Below are positions 32,411 through 44,100 of a stretch of DNA of 64,000 bases, one piece after another. The stretch's first letter is position 1, and each line of letters opens with the position of its first letter. Made by a program: the position numbers and the translations under genes. The notes beneath the pieces were generated by a model, which did no database searches, was not told where the DNA came from, and saw only the letters and a program-made list of their open reading frames with translations. Origin of the DNA: Pseudo-nitzschia pungens (Eukaryota > Bacillariophyta > Bacillariophyceae > Bacillariales > Bacillariaceae); contig CM074765.1 of the NCBI GenBank assembly GCA_037355855.1, positions 4,092,001 to 4,156,000 on the forward strand, given 5' to 3'.

Positions 32411-33017
32411 AACAAACAAATCGTATTGCGAATCGCAATACGCGAAACATACAGCTACGAGTACCGGTAGGTAGCTTTACCACCAAGAGAATCCCAACAA
32501 TACTAGCTACTACGGCGCAATAGAGTACGAACCGATTAAAATACTAACAATAAGAATAATTCTTAGAGAAGAAGATTGCTTGTTCAACCAGATTTCTGCG
32601 GCGGCATGTATTCCAGTATTTTCTTTTTTTCCGATTATCTTTCCTGCTCCGATGCGTTCTGTGCCATACCCACTAACATCGGAAACAACCGAAAACACCT
32701 ACGGTATTATTCTTATTTTGAATGAAGTACTACGTACGTGTACGGTACAAACAATTCAACCAAAGATTTCTCAACTGAATACAATAGAATAATTTGATGA
32801 ATTTTTTTGTTTTTGTTTTCGTTTCGTTTCAAAATTGATTTCAACGACACGCAAAATTCGAAGTTTTGCACCCGAGTTCTGACCACTATCGCAGAGATAG
32901 TCCCCGGCCGAAAGGATTTACATTTATCGTTCGCAAAGTGCTAGAATAATATTATAGTACCCGCGACTGCTTCGGCAAAACCGAAAACGTGTGTGTGTAG
33001 ACTACACTAGACTAGTC
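32411..33017. other. Intergenic region between convergent genes
   Basis: AT-rich 3' flank of the TAF1B-like gene and the phosphatase. A short palindromic stretch TATTGCGAATCGCAATA lies at about 32425-32441 and could act as a transcript-end hairpin. Nothing else is supported. Confidence 0.45.
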
Positions 33018-34358
33018 CTAGTAGTAGCCTTCTTCTTCGGCAGCTTCGCATTCTTCAACAAAGGCCTGGTGACGGAATTCCGCCAATTGGTCGGCATCGT
33101 AATATAAATCTTCCCAGATGTCACCCCAGGAGGTTTCCCGCCGGGTGAGATCCTCGGTTTCCAGAATGAGCGACTTGTTTTGGAACCGAATGCTGCCCAA
33201 TTCCGTCACGAGCTCCATCGTTTCCGATTTTTCCGTGACGGATGCGCGCTTGGAACGGTGGAGGGATCGGTTGTCGACGGCGGAATCCCGGCAGATCTTG
33301 GTGGCTTCCAGCTTTTTTCGGTACTCCTCCGCCGTCATGCCACCGAGGCACCGGATGACGGTCAGTGCGTTCTTGACCTTGCGGGAATTTTTCTGGAGCA
33401 GCTGGAAGGGCGTGAGCTTGGCGCCGGCCGCCTTTTCTTTCTTCGGCCGCTTGCTCTTGGTGCAGGGCTTGAGCAGCTGGAAGCGGCACGTCAGATCGGC
33501 GTCGACGATCATGGTCGCTCCGCAATTCGTGTATTCGCCCGTGTAGTTGGGAGCCGAGAACATGGTGACCAGCTTTTGGTCGGCAAAGAATTCGTACCCC
33601 TCCTCCACGACCTGGTGGGCGCGGACAACCACGTCGAGATCGTGTTTCTTCAGAAATTCGTCGACCACGTCCTCCCCAAAGATGTACGAGGTTCCGCGAT
33701 CGTTCACGTCGTAGCCGTCCATGCCGGGTTCCGGGTCGGCCCACATGAGATCGCACAGCAGGCCCTCTTCTGGGACGTCGACGGGACGCTCGATGGCGTC
33801 GATTTGATCGAGGCTCTCCAGCTCGGGAGACAATCCGCCGTGGCAGCAGAAAATCTTGTCCGAAATGACGGCCGCAACGGGCATGCAATTGAAAATGTCG
33901 CAAAAAGTCTTCCACAAGTCGACGGAGAAACGGCTCTTGCACTCGTCGTGAAAGCCGTACATTCGACTGACCTTGGCGGTCTCGTGGTTCCCCCGCAGCA
34001 GGTGGATTTTGCCCGGGTATTTGACCTTGAAGGCAAAGAGGAGACACAAGATCTCGATGGATTGCTTTCCCCGATCGCAGTAGTCTCCCAGGAACATGTA
34101 ATTTGTGTTCGGGGGTTGGCCGTTGTGATCAATGATTCGCAAGAGGTCGAAGAATTGACCGTGCAAATCGCCGCAAATCTTGATGGGTGCCTCGGGCCGC
34201 AGCATCATTGGTTCGCTGAGGAATACCTCTCGGACTTGGCTGCACAGGGAAAGGATCTCGTCTTCCTCCATTTCTGCGAGGGTCCCCGGACGCTCTTCCT
34301 TCAAGCTCATGAGACGCTTGATGAGGTCATCGAGCTCGTGAGGTTCGGCGTCAGACAT
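33018..34358 (-). CDS. Serine/threonine protein phosphatase PP1 catalytic subunit
   Basis: 446 residues from ATG 34356-34358, one exon. The metallophosphatase core is complete: GDLHGQF, GDYCDRG, RGNHE, and the second-half [23 protein letters not shown] and [11 protein letters not shown] (with GATMIVD after it) identify PP1 rather than PP2A/PP2B. The usual GDYVDRG is GDYCDRG here. Metal ligands Asp, His, Asp, Asn, His and His are all present. PP1 is usually about 330 residues. This protein has about 150 more at the C-terminus, with a basic [10 protein letters not shown] linker and a second helical block ending in acidic [14 protein letters not shown]1 works with regulatory subunits on many targets; the extra tail could tether or regulate it. 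Confidence 0.93.
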   Translation of the reverse strand: MSDAEPHELDDLIKRLMSLKEERPGTLAEMEEDEILSLCSQVREVFLSEPMMLRPEAPIKICGDLHGQFFDLLRIIDHNGQPPNTNYMFLGDYCDRGKQSIEILCLLFAFKVKYPGKIHLLRGNHETAKVSRMYGFHDECKSRFSVDLWKTFCDIFNCMPVAAVISDKIFCCHGGLSPELESLDQIDAIERPVDVPEEGLLCDLMWADPEPGMDGYDVNDRGTSYIFGEDVVDEFLKKHDLDVVVRAHQVVEEGYEFFADQKLVTMFSAPNYTGEYTNCGATMIVDADLTCRFQLLKPCTKSKRPKKEKAAGAKLTPFQLLQKNSRKVKNALTVIRCLGGMTAEEYRKKLEATKICRDSAVDNRSLHRSKRASVTEKSETMELVTELGSIRFQNKSLILETEDLTRRETSWGDIWEDLYYDADQLAEFRHQAFVEECEAAEEEGYY

Positions 34359-36927
34359 CGTTGGTGTTACTAAGTCCTATTATTATTTTTTGTATTCGAT
34401 TTCGACTCAGTGGACAAAAAAAATACATATATTTGCAAGAAGATTAGGTACAGGTACGTATATGGTTGGGACAGTCAGAAAGTCTCCGCAGTTGGAAAGC
34501 CTTCGATTCAATCAAGATTATGACGTGTGAGCAACGTATCGTACAACGAAGTTCGGCTTCGGTGCTGCCGCAGGACTTCAGGAGAGACAATGATTGATTG
34601 ACATACCGTACGGTACTGGCATGGAATTTGAGCAGTAGACGATATTTTATTGAAATAAAAAACAAAGATGCTGCGGTTACTGTACGTAAAACTATACCGT
34701 AAACCTTACTCGTACTTTCTCGGAAACGGACATTCCAATGTTTCCGAGGACTTCGTTTGCGTGGAAGGATCGCTTTTTTTTTTAATGAACTTTAAAAGGA
34801 ATCTTATTCGTGAAGAAGAATTGAGTGGTACGTACTTGTCACAAAAATGACTGAAAAAAGGACCATAGTGATAGTACTAAACTAGAAACAAAGGAATTTT
34901 CTCACTCACGAACTTGGGACCCTATAAATAGATGCCAATAGAATTAAATCTTTATGACCCCCTGCAAGAAAAGAACAATGAGATGACTAACCTTACTCCA
35001 TTGCCATGATCCAACCGGAAAACCCGTTGGATAATACCCCCATTGAAGATGATGGTTCTTCTGCAGTAATTCAATTGAAGAGCAAAAGTCGGGCACGACA
35101 AAATGACACAATCTTTTGGAATTTGTAGAAATGCGAACTAATAAAAAATGACAATTTTAGTTAGATTTCGGCGTCCGGATTGACAATTTGAATACCTGTT
35201 GACATGTCAGAACGGGCACAACAAGTCTATGCCGTAATTCACGTTGTTGTGTTGGAAGTTTCGATGCTGTGATGTTCTGGAACTTTTCTTTGGACTCGAT
35301 TTCGTCGTTTGGAAAACTTGTTCGACTTTACTTCAGATATGATGGTAATAACAGTAAATACGGGTAATCTTACTGGTAATACAATAATACATCTATTCTT
35401 CATTACCAGTACCGTACGGTAGGCTAAGCCTTGCGATTTTGGGCCGATGATCGCAAAATGAGAAAACGTTAAGTACAGTAATTAGCAAAGAGTTACGACT
35501 GAAAACCAGGATTGGTCTCTTCTGTGTGTAGTAGGAGTGAGAACCATTCTTGTTGGAGGAGTGCGTCTTCGTGTTGTTCTTCCAAGATCACGTTGATGAC
35601 CGTTTGTCACGCCGGTACGTCAAATTGTCATCGAGGTATCTATTTTCGATGTCGAACGACAAGAGCTTAACAAGGCAAAGACATGGTTCCTTGTTTACAG
35701 CAAGAGACAACTACCAGCAGCTATCTACCGTTTCAGAAACTGTCGATAATTCTTTGAAAGTAGAATTATCAACAGCAAATTCAAGGAGACATTGTAGCTA
35801 GTACTATCAAACACACAGGCATTTAGTACTATCAGGAACAATCCTTGTTTGATTTCAGAGCCCATTCAGGAAACAATGTGAATTAAAAACATCACGGTAT
35901 GATGTCAATTCTTTATGTATTGTATTTCGGAAGGAAAATATCAATATTGACGAACTCATCTTCCATGCTTCGACCGCTCCCCAACTCAACCCTCTCCACG
36001 CAACACCTTTCATAACTCTTTGAAAAGGCTTTCATCCTTGTACTACTACTATCGTCTTGTTATCTCTGCAAATCATGCTGCGATCTAAGTATCTCTTTAT
36101 GCTTTCGCGGCGTACTCCTCCTCCTCGTTGGCAGGAAGGACTACTACTACTAGTAGTAGTAGTAGTATTACCTGAAACTTCTGGTCACAATTGCAACCAC
36201 ACAGGCACTTAGTGAATGCAGTAGATTAGCAATAGTAATGTTCTTGTTCTTTGAACAAATAGTCAATGTCAGATTTTTTGCAAGAAATAGTGTTTTCTAT
36301 AATCATTTTGATTAGTACTACTAGTAATAGTAGCAGGTTGAAGAGGGACCACAACAGAGCTAGTAGTAGACTTGGTGAGAAGTGAGAGAACGTGATATGT
36401 AACTCGCTTCCTGAAACACTATTCCAGTATTTGAACCTTGCACAGTATGCAACAGCAAGTCAAAAACAACAGACAGCGGAAACGAAATCCCTTGGAGATT
36501 AGATTCATATCACCAGCATCGATGAACAAGTAGTACGAAGTTGACAGGAAATGAATGGGACAACGGCGATGACTCCGCGATGGATGTATTAGTAGAGTGA
36601 TGAAAATTCATTGAACAAAGACATGCCCCCCTCAGCAACGCGCAGATGAAACTGTAACGGGAAGATGGCAGAGCAAAGAATGTTCTGATAGTACGTAGAG
36701 GTAATTGGTAAGGCTCCCCTCCTGAATACATCAGCATGCTGGGAAAGGGAAAGAGAAAATGATTGATCACAATGCCGACCCCAAATATAAGAGAAATTCT
36801 TGTGGAAGAATCGCAGATCTCTATCATTATTGTTTCTATTGAATGTCCACGGTGTTATCCAAGCGATGCTTCGCAAACCACACGGGGCTCGGCGCTGTTC
36901 TGACCCACCCGCAGAAGTGGAGGCCGA
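34359..36927. other. Intergenic region, no gene supported
   Basis: AT-rich, 2.6 kb. GTACGGTA-type palindromes occur near 34605-34616 and 35407-35424. A TAGTAGTAC/CTACTAGTAGTA block occupies about 36130-36370. Open frames are short and mostly non-ATG. It contains the 5' flank of the phosphatase and the 3' flank of the channel gene. Confidence 0.55.
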
Positions 36928-38684
36928 TCATCGATGGATGGTGGCCGCCGTGGTGTTGGTGCTGTTCTCCCGCGCGTCGAGCGCCACGGACGGTTCCTCG
37001 CTGTACATATCGTCGTGGTAGATCACGCCGTGAAACTTGCGCAGATCGACCGCGAACTCCTCCCGCCTGGCAAACATGCACGGCTCAAAGTCCGCCCCGA
37101 ACTCGATGTCTTCGTACGTGTAGCTCTGAACGGCCTGAAAAGTCCCCGAGAGCTGCGGATCGATCGCCTCCACCACCACCACGATCTCGCTGAGGGCTCC
37201 CTCGATGTGCCGCTGGACCTCGGCGAGGTTGACCGGCCTGATTTCCGGCAGCTCAAAGCCCCGGTGGGTCCCCTCCACCGGGTAGTCGTCTTGCTCCTCG
37301 ACGATGCGCTGGTACTGTACGTGTTGCCTCAGCCGCTCGTAGGACCCGTATCCTTCCCCGCAGACCGGACAGATGATTTCTTCGCGGTTCGCGGTGCCCG
37401 AGTCGACACTCCGCAGGTGCAGGCCGTGGGCCTTTTCCACGAGGGGCATCTGTCGCGGCGACAGTGCGCTGTGGTGGTCGATGTGGTGGACGATGGTGGT
37501 CGGGGCCGAGGGGTAGAGCACGCCCCCGAGATCGTCGTTGGGTTCGATCAGCCGCAGGGGATGCAGCTTCATGTGGTGGTCGATGAGGTAGATCCGGGCA
37601 TGGCACTCGACGAGCGGATGGCTCGAGTCCTGGATTCCAGAGAATGCAACCAACCAATAACAAAGTGGACAAGAGTCCGTGAGAGATAGGAAAAAAAAAA
37701 GAGAGTGCAGAGAAACTATGCCGCACGTGTTGCGGAATCGACGCTTACCAGATCGTAGCACCGTACGTTGAGGCAGACCCGTCCGTCCTCAACGTTCACG
37801 CAGAGCTTTTTGGAAAAGACCAGTTGGATGGACCGCTTGTCGCACTTGGACATTTGCGAAAAGAAGAAGGACACCAAAAAGGCGTTGGAAAGCATGCTCC
37901 ATATCATCTGGAGGGTAATGGCAATCTGCAATCCCTCGCAGTCCGAATTGAAAAAGCCATTGGCGCTCCCCGGCAGGCCGTCTGTTGCGACATTACGGTT
38001 GAAGTGCACCCATACGACTACAGAGGAAAAACGCATGACGAAACCTAGTGAGAGAGTTGTAGAAATCTGCTGCTCGTTGTGTTGCATACCCGCGTTTTGA
38101 GACCGTGCCCGAAGAAATAATAGTCATCCAACTACCCGCATCATCAACTCACATCCCACCGTCGTGCACGTCTCCAGAGAAAAGGCGTAGGCCGTCGACA
38201 TCGAGATGGGGACACCGGGTTCTCCCAGGCCGCAGTCCTTGTTCCTATTGAAATTGGTTCCGTCGATCGCTTGGTACCAGGCCGCAAAGGCCCAGATCAT
38301 GGCGTACCAGACCAGCAGGAACACCCCCAGCGTGTAGTACCAATGGATGCGCAGCAGCACATGGAACCAGTCCTTGAGGAGGAGCGAGGACAGTCCCTGG
38401 GTGTTCTCGTTGGATATGCGGACCTTGTTGGAGGACTGGTCGTACGCGTAATCGCGCCGAATCAGTCGGGGGAGATGGACCCTCGAATCCATGCGCAGGA
38501 TCCTCCGGTGTTTGCTGCTGCTGCTCTGCGGTTTGTGGTTGCTATTTTTGCCGATTCGATCGCTACCATCGTGGTCGTCGAAGATTATCCCGGAGTCGGA
38601 AATCCTTCTCTCGTTGTCGTTCGAATAGGGGTTCGAAGCATCGCCATTGTTGTTGTTGTTGTTGGTCGTGGTGGGAGAACCCAT
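36928..38684 (-). CDS. Inward-rectifier (Kir) type potassium channel, three exons
   Basis: Exon 1 38684-38153 (ATG; donor GTGAGT), exon 2 about 38017-37749 (donor GTAAGC), exon 3 37629-36928; about 500 residues. Exon 1 has an Asn/Ser-rich cytosolic start, TM1 (WYYTLGVFLLVWYAMIWAF) and the pore helix YAFSLETCTTVG. Exon 2 carries TM2 (LQIAITLQMIWSMLSNAFLV) and the start of the cytosolic domain (SIQLVFSKKLCVNVEDGRVC). Exon 3 holds the immunoglobulin-like cytosolic fold: HPLVECHARIYLI, TTIVHHIDHHSAL, LSEIVVVVEAID, FGADFEPCMF. The filter is odd: after TTVG the splice yields Phe (acceptor TGTAG) or Cys (in-frame acceptor at 38044), not Tyr-Gly. Exon 3 also has an insert with CPVCGEGYGS...LRQH, a zinc-finger-like motif. 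It should conduct K+ across a membrane; conductance with this filter is uncertain. Confidence 0.85.
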
Positions 38685-41110
38685 CGCGGTGGTGTGAAGT
38701 ACGGTTTGGTTCCGGAAACGAAAACAGATCTGGATTGGCGAGCGTTCACAATGTTGCTGTAACGATCTGGTTCCGTTCCTGTCGGCTTGTCGGCTGTCGC
38801 AAACGAGAGAAAGTGTTACAATGCACAGTGCACAGATTCAAATTACTTGAACCTGTTGCCTGTTGAGATGTTCGGATCATTGATCGCACAGTACAGATCA
38901 CAGATGCGTGATGCGTCTTATTACAGTATCAAGATGAGATTCATACCGGTACCAGGTAAGATAAGGTTTACCCATAACCCCGTAACCCATGATAAATCGA
39001 TGCGATATTTGACTCTCGTGTATTCATATCGTTCGTAAGATCTTACCTACCCGTGGCGTAAATGCTACCGTGCTGTCTGTACTTGTACAATATTTTGGAA
39101 TTGGATGGTTTCACGGAAGATTACAGTTACACGTACAACTAACCGTACATAGACGAAGACATGTCATTTTTTACTCATTTTTGACTTCTGAATTCACTCA
39201 CTCACTTAATTAGAGGGGAATTTCGGTACACGTACGAGTCGTAAGCATCACTGATTCATCACTGATATTGATAGTTTCTTTTGAGCGGAAAAAAAGATCC
39301 ATTAGTTTTCATGAATAATACTAGTTTGTGATCATCTGCATCTCTCACGTGTCGTACGGTACCCGATCCGCACTCGAAGAGATCCAGTTCCGGGTGAACG
39401 TAGCAAGAACCGTTCTCAACAGGCACTCGCCAATTCCCCGGTAACTTCCTAGCCCGCTAACTTCTCGGTGAAGTCTCATTGTCCGAGTTTCCGAAACGGG
39501 CGGCTTTCTCCTCATCAGATCATGTAATCGCAGGCTGCGATCCCATTGCGCCAATATTGGAGCAGTTGAGAGAGCTTGAGTGTGTTGGTTGGATCTGCTC
39601 TTCGATCCGTTTGCTTCGTGTGAAGCAGATTTCCATTAGCAATCGAACAATGCGTGTCGTCGGATTGCGTGGAGGGCAAATTTCGTTGCCGATTGTCGAC
39701 AACGTGATTATCAGGAAGCACGAAATACACGTACCGGTACAGAGAATTTTCTTTTCATTGTTTGAGAACACGTAACCTTACTGTAAAGCTTACTCGTACC
39801 GTAAATCTTAACCTTACGCCTTGCTACATTAAAAAAGTGCCATCACGTACAAATACCCGTAGTTGGAAAATCAAAAAGGCTGTCGGCACGACATTTCAAA
39901 ATTATTTCACGTACTATTATTTTGTTATTTGTTGAATACGTGTACTCCTGTACACGTAACCAATAGAGAATACATTCTTTTTCTGTATTGCCTTGGTCGC
40001 GAATAAACTTTCTTCTTTTAACGACACATCCATGTGAAAGTATCTTGGTTGGTAATGTATTCTTGAAATCATAAAAAGTCCATCTGTGTTATACAAAAGA
40101 AGAACATTCAGTTGTATCCAACTGTAGTTTCCAGTGGTATTGATTATCTTGATAAATTGAATATTAATGTGGGCATTGACGAGTTTAAATTCCCGGAGAG
40201 CGCCATGAAGAGTGATATTTTTACATGTAGGCACCCACGATCGACTCATTGTTGGACTAATTATGAATGGAAAATTCGTCAATCGGCAAGACCTAGCGTA
40301 CCAGAGCTAAGTATGTGTGGTGAAGTACACCAACAAGAACCACAACATTATTATTTGTATCTATGGTTCAACGGTAATTACCCATTTTCATCGTCGCTCA
40401 ACCTATCGATCATCCGGGAAGTACCGTTTCGCGGAGGATACCTCACCGTACTGGGAACAGACGCAAGGCCGACGACGACTTTCACGGCAAATATAGGCAA
40501 GGTCGTGACTTTTGGCACTCGTTCGTGTTGTTTTTGACTAAGACGAGGACGGCGAATTCCTTCCACCGCTCTCCGCAACGCAACCCACAATCGAGTTCAA
40601 CACGAAGGAGCACATACTGTGAAAGCATTGCGGGGTCGGACAATCAAAGCCCATGCTTCAAAATCTCAAAAAAAATAGTAGATGGAACGCAACCGGCTTT
40701 CAATTTTTATGATTTTTGGGAAAAGAGCATTGCTGCAACGGGAAATCGGGCTGTATTTGACTCGTGCCCGACGCTACGCCAATTTTAAAAAAAGAACACG
40801 ACAAAAATATTAGTCACCAAGGTTACAAAGATCAGCAACAAAAAATCCTTGCTAGCGCTCATTACGACCCAATTGAATTCGACCTCGAAAGCACCAACGA
40901 CTACGGCGTAGGACTTGTCGAACACTTAACGGGATCATATACGAACAGCAGAGATTGCAGCGGGCCGCGATCGTTTTTGTTATAAACTAGAATCGAAAAC
41001 GAACAGTAAAGAGCGGGAATCCTCAGTAGTGGCTCAAGCAATCATCCACCCTCTCATCGCATACCACTGCACCGAGAGAAGGGAAAGCCGAACGCAGGGA
41101 GCGAGTCACT
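38685..41110. other. Intergenic region, no gene supported
   Basis: AT-rich, 2.4 kb. GTACGGTACC near 39354 and GTAACCTTACTGTAAAG near 39772 belong to the dispersed intergenic motif families. The longest open frame (40112-40537) lacks an ATG and any recognisable domain. Confidence 0.55.
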
Positions 41111-44100
41111 ATGCAACGGTCCAGCGAAAACACGACGTCGTCAGAGGCAACGCGATTCACATTGCGTCGAATGCGACGCAGCGCCGAAAGCGAACTGCTC
41201 TCGAGTTTTCATGATCGCGGGGATAGCAACGACTCGTTGTCATCGTCGTCGTCGTCGTCGTCGGGAGATGGGCACAGGTCGACGGACCAAGGCCGAGCCG
41301 CAGATCTCGATTCGAGCTCGATCGAGAGCTATGAGAACAGCGGGCAGCTCTCGGCTGCATCGGGAACGGTCGACGGTACGGGTGTCGGTCGGGAAACAGG
41401 AGGGAGCACGGGGAGCGGGTCAAGTTGGCATTCCTCGCAGCTGCAGATGGCGAATGGCGACGACGAGTTCTCGGAGGCATGGACAACGGACGATAGTCCC
41501 GACCGCGTGTTCGGTGGGCATTCCTTGGAGCTGGAGATGGGGCATAGCGACGATAGGGTCGTCGCAAACCGCCAGCAATTGCGATTCGTCGGAAAGTGCA
41601 AGGGCTTCACATCCCTACGTTGGCCAAACTCTCGACGAAAGCACGAGTAGGAAAGAGGAAGAGGAAATGTTGCTCAGGAGGAATACTTCATCGTCGAACG
41701 AAAGCACAAGAAGCACGGGGTCGGAAAATGACGAATGGGCCAACGAAAAAAAACGAAGCTTCGCTCAACGTTCTTCCGATGGCAGTTCGAAACGGCCTGT
41801 ACCCCATGGATACGTATTCATTTTTGTCGCTCTATGGGCCGCGCAACGGTCCTATTTTTTTTGGTGTCGGAATGATGGTGTTTTTGTTTCAAATGTTACT
41901 CTTTCTGCTGATGTTGCTCGGTGCCCTTCATCCACAACAGAGAACTGAACACGGCAACGATCCCGGAAATGGTACTATAGCACGAATTGTTGGGGGAAAT
42001 GCAAGTCCGATTCTTCAGGCGACACAATTCATAGCCCTCACGTGCTATGCCATCTTTGCACAAGCATCTGTCCTCGACATCACGACTGCCGTAGAGACGT
42101 TTCCAAAGTTTTCCGAAGTTTCCAGCTGGCACGAAGGTCGATCCCAGGTGTTCTCTTGCACGCTTCGCCTTTTGCAAGGTATAACGGGAATTTTTACAGC
42201 GCTGCTGTTGGTCATAACTTCGGAGACGGCGGTCAACATTATTCTGTATCTCATTGCTATTGTGAGTGTCCGAATAGTTTGTTGTATACATTTTTTTGCG
42301 CTGGGTTTGCTTGAGTCTCTCACAACGGAACATTTCTTCTTGGATGGCTTCTGGTTGTTTTTAACGTGAGAAAAGAATTTCATAAGTAATTTGGGAAAGG
42401 TGGCTTTCGACATAGCGTTGAAGGGAAAGTATGGCCCAAGGCTTGAAGACGAAGCACTGAGAATTTCAAACCTACGTTTGCCCCATTACATGTCCCCGCT
42501 GGACAAATGTACTAGGTTTCGATGCACGATTGCAATTCTTGTCATCAACTTTTTTGTATTCTTGGGCGCAATTGTTATGATTGCGAAACGTAACCCGATC
42601 ATCGGGACTCTACCGGAAGCATTCGTCGAGACAATCAAGACAGGAACTGGTTCTGTCGAGCCACACATGCGAGGGAAAAAATGTATAGATCCGACGACTG
42701 TTCCCCTAACCATCCTGTTTGGTGAATTGATTGAGCCCTTCGGATATGAGGGAAAATCTATCGACTATCCTGACGTTATGCTTGAATGTGATGGAAAGGC
42801 TGTTTTATCAGTGGTCCTCAACGAAGACACCATCCACAGTGCTAAAACTGTATGTGTGAACGACAGGGCTGATTGTGTCATGACGGTCAAGAACCAAACT
42901 TCTGAAAACCAGAAAATGTGGCACGTTTACTATTCAATTTTCATTGGAGACACAACAAGCTAGTGACAGAAAGATTATTGAAGGCAACAGTGTTGAGGAT
43001 GGAGTTGTTCCCTTCTTCACTGTTCCAGATTGTATGATGGAAAGGCTTTCTGAGCATGTTGATATGCACGCAACCTACAGTGATGCCAATTCGAAGGAAG
43101 CCTTGCGCTGGATTGTGAAAGATGAGACTGGTAACTCTAACTGCAAAGATAGGTTCTTCATTGAACGTTTTGCATTGAATGCATTGAGCTTTGGTGCTCC
43201 AATTGCAAACAGTACAATCCCATCTTGGACTGATACGAATAAAACATGCCTATGGCCGGTGATCACGTGCACAAATGGAGTTCCAACAGAATTGGATCTG
43301 AGACTTCTCGAACTTCAGGGATCAATTCCAACAAGTATTGGTTTACTTTCATCTTTTTCGAGAATTGTTTTGGGTGAGTGATTGTTGAAAGCCATTGCAT
43401 GTGACAACGAACGTATTCTATATGTACTGTGTTAGGAATGCCTCATACCTGTTTGATTACAATCGTTGCAGATAACAATGCATTGACAGGGACTATTCCT
43501 AGCGAAGTTGGGCTTTTGACACGACTGAGAAGCTTTGATTTGCGTAAGTGACTTTTGTATGGTACTTGTTGTCGAATCTTTCTTCCATAGATCAGCTCAT
43601 AGAATATTATACAGACCACAATGCACTTTCAGGCATTATTCCTACTGAACTGGGCCATTTAACAAGATTGACAGGCCTTAATTTGTGTGAGTAACTTATA
43701 TAATATGTATGTCAATGTAAATTGAATGATGGTTCTCAAGGTTCAACAGAAGAACTTTCGTCTCCCCTCACTCTTCATCGTCTGTTGTTCACAAATGGAT
43801 CCAAATGTTGCAGATGCAAATGATTTGACAGGAAATATTCCAAGCGAAGTTGGAAAGCTGACACGCATAAACAATCTCTTATTGAGTAAGTACTTCTATT
43901 AGTTTTTGCTGTATTCTATGTCTTTTGATTATTTTTCATGTATACTTACATGATTGCTGACTGTCTTTATGGATGCTGCTGAAGCTAACAATACGTTGAC
44001 AGGAAATATTCCCAGTGAGATTGGGTTTTTAACAAGCTTTGCAATGTTTGATTTATGTGAGTAGTTTTTGGTGTTCTCGTGAAATGATTACGTTGATAGA

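Noticed and set aside
33180..34373. 397-codon open frame on the plus strand
   Set aside because: Antisense to the PP1 gene and without a domain.
36934..37689. 251-codon open frame on the plus strand
   Set aside because: Antisense to exon 3 of the Kir channel.
40112..40537. 141-codon open frame in the spacer before the LRR pair
   Set aside because: Starts at TTG, composition looks random, no domain.
41646..41677. Very short intron to explain the first frame change in LRR copy A
   Set aside because: An intron of 10-30 nt is not credible. The 82-nt GT-AG candidate 41596-41677 fits better and was used, leaving only the A8 tract unexplained.
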